DNA of 64,000 nucleotides from Theobroma cacao (Eukaryota; Streptophyta; Magnoliopsida; Malvales; Malvaceae): assembly GCF_000208745.1 (NCBI RefSeq), contig NC_030858.1, positions 6,808,188 to 6,872,187 on the forward strand. The letters run 5' to 3'. Both the position numbers and the translations under genes were made by a program. Below are positions 58,443 to 64,000 of the stretch, piece after piece; within the stretch, counting starts at the first letter, position 1; the number at the start of each line of letters is the position of its first letter. The notes below the pieces were generated by a model. It had not been told where the DNA came from. It did not search any database and was given only the letters and a program-made list of their open reading frames with translations.

Positions 58443-61400
58443 AATTAGGAAACAGATGGGGGTTTTTTTTTTCCTTTCTCTTTTCGCCTAACTCAAACAG
58501 ATGGAGAGTTGAAATTGGAATAGGTACGGACAAAGGGTCAGAGAAGATGCATCATATATGGAGACGGATGAAGTACATAAGAGCTCAGAGAATTAGATAT
58601 ATGGGGGAGATGGATAATCAGTGGAAGGTTTAACTGAAAAGATGCATTGTCGGCGAACAAAAAGTCATGTACTAAGAAACTTTCATTTAACATCGTCACC
58701 TACGCCTTCATTAAAATTATATTAACCTACCAAATAAATGACAGGGGCTTACCTTGCAGAATACTCTGTCATCAGCTGCTTCTCATGCAATATAATTCCA
58801 TGTGACTGAAAATAATGTAAAAGTGACAGTGATGGGACAAATTCTTCATCAATTATACTCAACCTATGACTCCTTGTTTAAGACCATCCGTAATACTGCA
58901 GAATCAAGTGTAAAGACAGGTTATTATCGAAGAAAATTAATGGTTTGGACAATGATAAATGGTATATGGTTTTAGCTAATTAATCTTGTTTGGTTCTTTT
59001 TGGAGAAGTTTATGAACTTCACATGGAGGAACTATTCATGTGGGCCCAGGGATTAAAAGGAAGTTCCAAGGAACCAATGAGCTGATTGGAAGATGTTGCT
59101 AGACTACCAGATAAGGCTGGGGGATTTGGCTTATTGATCGTCAGCATCAACTGCTAGGAAGAATGCCGACTGATCAGCTTTGTTCCACTAAGGACTCTGA
59201 GTTTCGCAGCTCAGATCAAAAGTGCAACCTCTTTGCAAATATGATGACCTAAGTTATATCTCTTTTAAGAGAAACTGACTACTCACCAGGCAAGAGAAAA
59301 ATAATATAATAATCCTTGCACACGAGTGTAGGAACGATGGGGTACAACATCAGATCTTATGACTCTCACCAAATTCTATAGTAGTCTCCCACATCTGCTT
59401 TGAATTGGCAACTCTTTATATAGATTTTTTGAACTCACTGTTCTGTCCATTAATTTTATCAATTAATCAGTTGAATCAATCGGCATGGTTTTTGTTCAGT
59501 CAAGGAACTTTTTTAATTTCCCCTACAAGCCTTGCTTAATGCTATAATTCAGAGTTTTTTTTTTTTCATATAAGTAAAGACTATAACCTATAAAAACTAA
59601 ATTTGCGGTTCAAGGAGCTATGGATAACATAGAGAGACTTAACTGGAAGCACTTGGATCTGCAACCAGTTAATTAACTCTCACAAACAAATCACATGCTT
59701 GATGATTTTGGACAGCTTTTAAACTTTTTCCTTAGAAAGAGCCGATGGCACTTATATATATGGGAAGGCTAGAGTGTCCTACCATGATGAAGTCTAATGT
59801 GTTGAGCTTTCATATATGACTCAAAGTCTTACAACCAATGCATGCCAGTACATAAGGTTATTGCTGTTGTCGTGGCTGAATCAGAATCACTCAATTACAC
59901 CCAAATTAAAGCACATAGAAAGAGGTTAGCAATTAATCTTTGATTTTGCCTGATCTGCCTTCTGAGATCAGTAATGTTCTAACACGACTTCATATCCCGA
60001 CACAAGTTCATTTGATCTGCATATTCTACAAGTTGCTTATAGATTAGTTTAAACTACCTAATTAAGCCAGGTCTAACAGATAAGTTTCTCAACACCCCCC
60101 TCCCTCCAAAATAAAAAATAAAAAAATAAAGAGAGAAGAATAAATGCTCATTTCTGTGTCGTGATGCAGACTCCTGACATTTCAGACTTTTACATACAAT
60201 CCAGCGGAAAATCTGTTCGATCAAAATTAATGAAACGCTAATGTTTAACCGAAATGAGAAGGTATGGCAGAGGAAGTATGTACTGAATACAGATTTGATC
60301 TTTCCTTGCAGTTAGAGAAACGCCCTGCCTCTACCTCACTCACCATCAGCTCATAATTCCCGTGACCAGTCCAACAAAGCTCACCCAAGAAGTTGAGAAG
60401 ATAACAATGTACTACCTTGATTTGCTTGGCTAACAACGAAACAGGAATTGATGCGCCTAATTACCATATTGATGATGAGGAAACAATTGGACCCCATTAC
60501 AGCTGGATGGTGAAATGTCAAAGAATAGAGCAGGGCCATCAACCTCAGCTTCCATACGCCAAGGTACTGAAAGATCCCTTCCAAATAAATTGTAACTAGC
60601 ACATCGCATGTGCAACCTCTAGTCCTTTTTCTTTTTTCTTTTTTCCTGGTTGGCGCCTTGTGGTTTACCAACCATTTCTGTCATCGAGTCATCGCTCTAG
60701 CTAGCATTTCCCATTGTATGGCTGGTGAGTGGTGAGACTCATGTGATCTAAATTTAGTTACTTGGTATAAACTACATAATAATTACCCAGGACTTGGAAT
60801 TCAGTTAAATTTTATGGTGTACCAGTATTACATTCATGGGATTTTGTAACCTTCCTGGGTAGGAAAGTGAGAAGAGAAGTAAAAGCCCTTGTTCCATAAA
60901 GAAGTCATTTAATAATGGACAATATTATTGTCTTCAAGAATTTCCAAGAGTGCTAGAAACAGGAGGTACAGTTAAGGCCACAGCCAATAATGACTTTCAC
61001 TGCATCTCCATTTAAAGGTAGCCAACATGTCTCTCTTCGGATGGGAAATCCCCACCATTACTGAAGAGATCTCTTTCTCTTGCCATTTTCGTGACCCCTT
61101 CTCTTGCAACTTTCGGATCTACAAAGGTTGAATGTTAAAATACGAAGTCATTCTGCTGTTTCTGTATGATCTGTCACACGATTGAAATTAGCTCTAAATT
61201 GCATGGTTGCATCTCCTATGGCTGCGTTGCACCCTGGGCTAGTGGGGATGCGTAGGTGGTGAACCACTAGGCACGTGGCTCGGCTCTGATCTAGAGTTAC
61301 AGCTTCACTCTCCATTCATCATCATCTAACTGGTTAAGACAAACCATGTAGGCTGTAGCCATGCTTTTTTCTTTTGAAAAGCGATTTTTTTAGCCCCACC

Positions 61401-61941
61401 ACCGGTATGCCATTACAAGTTTGTAGCCATGCTTAAGCAAAGAAAATAATATGTAGCCATCTTGGCCTGTGTATTTACTAGGTTTGTGAATTTAGCATAC
61501 GCCACGAATCCGAAAGCAAAATCCACATGCATGACATGGATGTGTAGCCATTGAATGAATTTCGTTCGCAAATGGGATCCCCATTCTTTGATCGGTCAAA
61601 ATACAAACTAGTGGCTGAACAATGTGGTCCAAATGACCCAGGAATAGTTTTCAGCATTATTATAGCACCAATCTCCAAGTGTGAATCGTCCTTTTCTCCT
61701 TCTCCCCTTTCTCTTTCTTAAAGAGTTAAGTCCCCTGCAAAGGGAATCAACCGCAACCAGGTCCTCAGAAAAATGCCTCCTGCTTTTTCTTTTGGGCTTT
61801 GGCTTATCATAATGTCATGTCCCTCATTTGGTTCAGTATACTTTCGGAAAAAAACTTGTAGAAAGATTGAACTACTGTTACAATGTTTTATAAGCCATGT
61901 AAATATAAAAAGACTTGAATAAATTATGTAAAAGGAAAATG
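58443..61941. other. Upstream region of the SHINE-type gene and spacer
   Basis: The first part should contain the SHN promoter. No credible gene is seen; overlapping short ORFs around 60,245-60,671 and 61,478-61,678 lack family signals. Base composition is somewhat less AT-rich than in the spacer left of the SHN gene. Confidence 0.5.
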
Positions 61942-62505
61942 TTGAGTTTTAGGTTGATTAGAATTTTAGATCTCATTTGATTAGGATTCTTGTTTGTGTA
62001 TAATATTAAGTAGTTATATAGTTTTAAATTTTTTATTCCACATCGAGTTCTAATCACATTTTACTTTGGACTTTTTTATTATAAAAGTGGATATCTAAGC
62101 TTTAGAATATTGGTGTATTTTTAAAATTAAAGGTTATGTCACATAATGAAAAGTTATCTTAACTCAAAGGTTATGTCACATAAAGTGACATAATGTGACT
62201 ATTGGATTGTAAGAAGGTTAATTTTCATATGAATGGTTATGTCTCTTGGTCAAATGACTTCCAAAAGTTATGAGATAAATTGAAAAAACATGATAGCTTA
62301 AAAGTTTAAATATGAAAAGTTATTGTTTTAAATTATAACTCAAAAATTATGTTTTATGGAATGACTAGTTATCCTTTCATAAAATGATTATTGAAACAAT
62401 ACTTTTATCCAAAAGTTGTGTACAGCAAAATATAAAAATGTCTTTTAGACAAAATTGTACCTTAATGAAAGGATTGTGTCCTTGAAGAAGAGACACTTGC
62501 AAGCC

Positions 62506-62513
62506 TATATAAG
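62506..62513 (+). promoter_or_regulatory. TATA box of the copia LTR
   Basis: TATATAAG followed by GGGCTTGTTGCC, positioned as expected for a U3/R boundary about 560 bp into the putative LTR. Confidence 0.5.
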
Positions 62514-62981
62514 GGGCTTGTTGCCAACCATTTTGATACATCAAATTAAAAACAAAATAAGAGCAGAAAAATCAAAAGTAAGAAAAGTGTTGTGTTCTAT
62601 TAACATAAACACTTAAGTTCCCATCAATACAAAAGCATCCAAATTCCTTATAAACTACTTGCTGTAAAAAGTAAGCTCTAAGGCTGAATAACTTTGCAAA
62701 CCTTTAGGTGTATCTAGCGGTCTACTCTCATAAAGTGCAAGACGAAGTTAGATGTTGGTTTCTATATCTCTAAGGCTATTCGCATTATTCCCTTTTGCAT
62801 ACCGAGTGGTAGAAGTGAAATAAGTCTTCAAGATAGCGTCTATTGAAAAGTCTGCTTGGAAATCAATTTGCCAGTTCCTTGAATTCCATCTAAGCCTTAT
62901 TTGCACAAACAATTTTAAGACTTAATTTTTTGTGGTGTTGGAATTTAATGGCTTTCTTAAAAGTAATACACCAACATTGTC

Positions 62982-63388
62982 AAGCTAAATCGCCTTGAAG
63001 GAGGAAACTTTATTCATTGGCAAAAGATTGATTGATTTGATGGTGAAAAAGAATGTGACAAAATGGTTCCTTATCAGATTATAAGATAAATTTTCTTTCC
63101 TTACTTGATATGGATGATATTGTATTTAATATGCATCGAAAACGTATATTAGTTGGAAAGAAGGATTTTGTTATATTCATATATGATCTTGATATGAATA
63201 AGGTTATTGTTGTATCTTCTATAATTGACATACTTCTCCCATCATGGAAAGACACTAAGAAAACTCTAAAGTGTAAGAAAGAAAAGATGTCGCTCGAGGA
63301 CCTTGGTAATCATATTCAAATAAAAGAAGAAAGTTGCAACCAAGATGAAGTTACAAATAAAATGAGAAAGATAAATATCCCAACATAA
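62982..63388 (+). pseudogene. Copia gag remnant
   Basis: Reading starts KLNRLEGGNFIHW, the usual opening of copia gag, is interrupted by a stop near 63,085, and resumes in the frame ending at 63,388 with LLPSWKDTKK and EDLGNHIQIKEE, typical of the UBN2-type gag. The zinc knuckle CCHC is not seen. Not functional. Confidence 0.75.
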
Positions 63389-63439
63389 ACCATCTTGAGT
63401 TGATGAAGATCCATGTGATGGAAGACACAAGGCATGGGC

Positions 63440-63900
63440 ATGTGACATTCCTATTATACATTAAGGTATAATGATGTCACTATATAAATATTATTAAAGT
63501 CCTTGTGATAAGTGGACATGTGGCATTCCTATTATACATTAAGATATAATGATGCTAATATGTAAATACCATCAAAGTCACTGTGATAAGTGGACATATG
63601 GTCTTCCTATTATACATTAAGGTATAATGATGCCAATATATAAATATCATCAAGATCCATGTCATAGGTGGGCATATGACATTCCTATTATACATGAAGG
63701 TATAATGGTACCAATATGTAAATTTAAGGTCTTGATATATGGTGCATTCTCATTTCATCATCGAAGGCATAATAGCGTAATATAAATATTTAATATCGTT
63801 GATATGGCATTCCTATTATGCAATAAAAGTACAATGATGCTTGTGTGAACATATACTTTGATGTGTTAATTTGACATTTCGATTGAATATAAAGGTACAA
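63440..63900 (+). repeat. Tandem array, ~78-bp unit, inside the copia element
   Basis: The phrase GACATTCCTATTATACATTA recurs at about 63,443, 63,522, 63,601 and 63,678 with a steady ~78-bp period, then in degenerate form at about 63,740, 63,805 and 63,872. Each unit also holds AAGGTATAATGATG. It sits exactly between gag and RT. Confidence 0.85.
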
Positions 63901-63920
63901 TGATGTCAATTGAGAAAAAA

Positions 63921-64000
63921 TGGAATGTGTGTAAGCTGATAAAGTCCTTGTATGGATTAGAATAAACACTTAAACAATGGCATCAAAGTTTGATAAGATT
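63921..64000 (+). pseudogene. Copia reverse transcriptase fragment
   Basis: Encodes WNVCKLIKSLYGLE, a stop (TAA), then TLKQWHQSL. This is the conserved CKLxKSLYGLKQAxxxW motif of copia RT with an in-frame stop. It continues beyond the window. Confidence 0.8.

Larger units (their letters stand above)
61942..64000 (+). mobile_element. Decayed Ty1/copia retrotransposon (right end outside the window)
   Basis: A putative 5' LTR begins TGTTGAGTTTTAGG at about 61,947, has a TATATAAG promoter box at 62506-62513, and runs to roughly 62,900. Gag follows from about 62,982 (KLNRLEGGNFIHWQKIDLID) to 63,388 (SWKDTKKTLKCKKEKMSLED), and an RT fragment starts near 63,921. Between them, protease and integrase are absent and a ~78-bp tandem array is present instead. 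Frameshifts and stops are present in gag and RT. I could not find a standard initiator-Met primer binding site. Confidence 0.75.

Noticed and set aside
60245..60671. Overlapping ORFs on both strands near 60.4 kb
   Set aside because: No family recognised; openness in several frames at once suggests chance.

Overview
The window is nuclear DNA of a flowering plant, most likely a eudicot. It shows intron-rich genes with GT-AG borders, chloroplast-targeted proteins, plant-only families (SHN-type AP2/ERF, SPX, class III peroxidase, BSD2), AT-rich spacers and transposable elements. The gene models resemble those of rosids, but the species cannot be fixed by reading. Gene models below were built by hand from splice sites, reading frame and recognised protein sequence. 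No database search was run.

Layout: (1) 197-5364 (+), the last ten exons of nucleoporin NUP205. (2) 6439-8936 (-), a nine-exon GH28 polygalacturonase with all four catalytic signatures. (3) 9.8-14.1 kb, two DNA-transposon-like blocks: a degenerate TIR element with an internal minisatellite, and a 2,029-bp fold-back element (12072-14100) with a perfect 9-bp target duplication, ending 256 bp before the next start codon. (4) 14357-16451 (+), a membrane-anchored FkbM-type methyltransferase. (5) 17435-26661 (-), a chloroplast DUF3119 gene. Its fifth intron holds a 6,635-bp palindromic retroelement (18291-24925) flanked by a 5-bp duplication. (6) 26981-29982 (+), the Rubisco chaperone BSD2, head-to-head with the DUF3119 gene. 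(7) 31474-34445 (-), plastid heme oxygenase HO1. (8) 36.6-37.7 kb, a second copy of the TIR/minisatellite family. (9) tRNA-Ser(GCT), a peroxidase-25-like gene broken by two single-base deletions, and tRNA-Glu(CTC). (10) 42172-44543 (-), an SPX-domain phosphate sensor with two P1BS sites upstream. (11) about 13 kb of AT-rich spacer with minor repeats and a triple G-box cluster. (12) 57669-58442 (-), a SHINE/WIN1-type ERF. (13) 61.9-64 kb, a decayed Ty1/copia element with a tandem array where protease and integrase should be.

The genes do not form one pathway. The DUF3119/BSD2 pair shares a 319-bp divergent promoter and both products are probably plastidial; HO1 next door is also plastidial. 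The most unusual object is the palindromic retroelement. Both of its outer ends look like the U5 end of an LTR, each arm is the 3' half of a Ty3/gypsy-like element (antisense plant-mobile-domain ORF, polypurine tract, LTR), and a 22-bp non-palindromic spacer sits at the centre. This is what would be expected if a minus-strand cDNA folded back, primed itself and was then integrated as a hairpin-derived palindrome.
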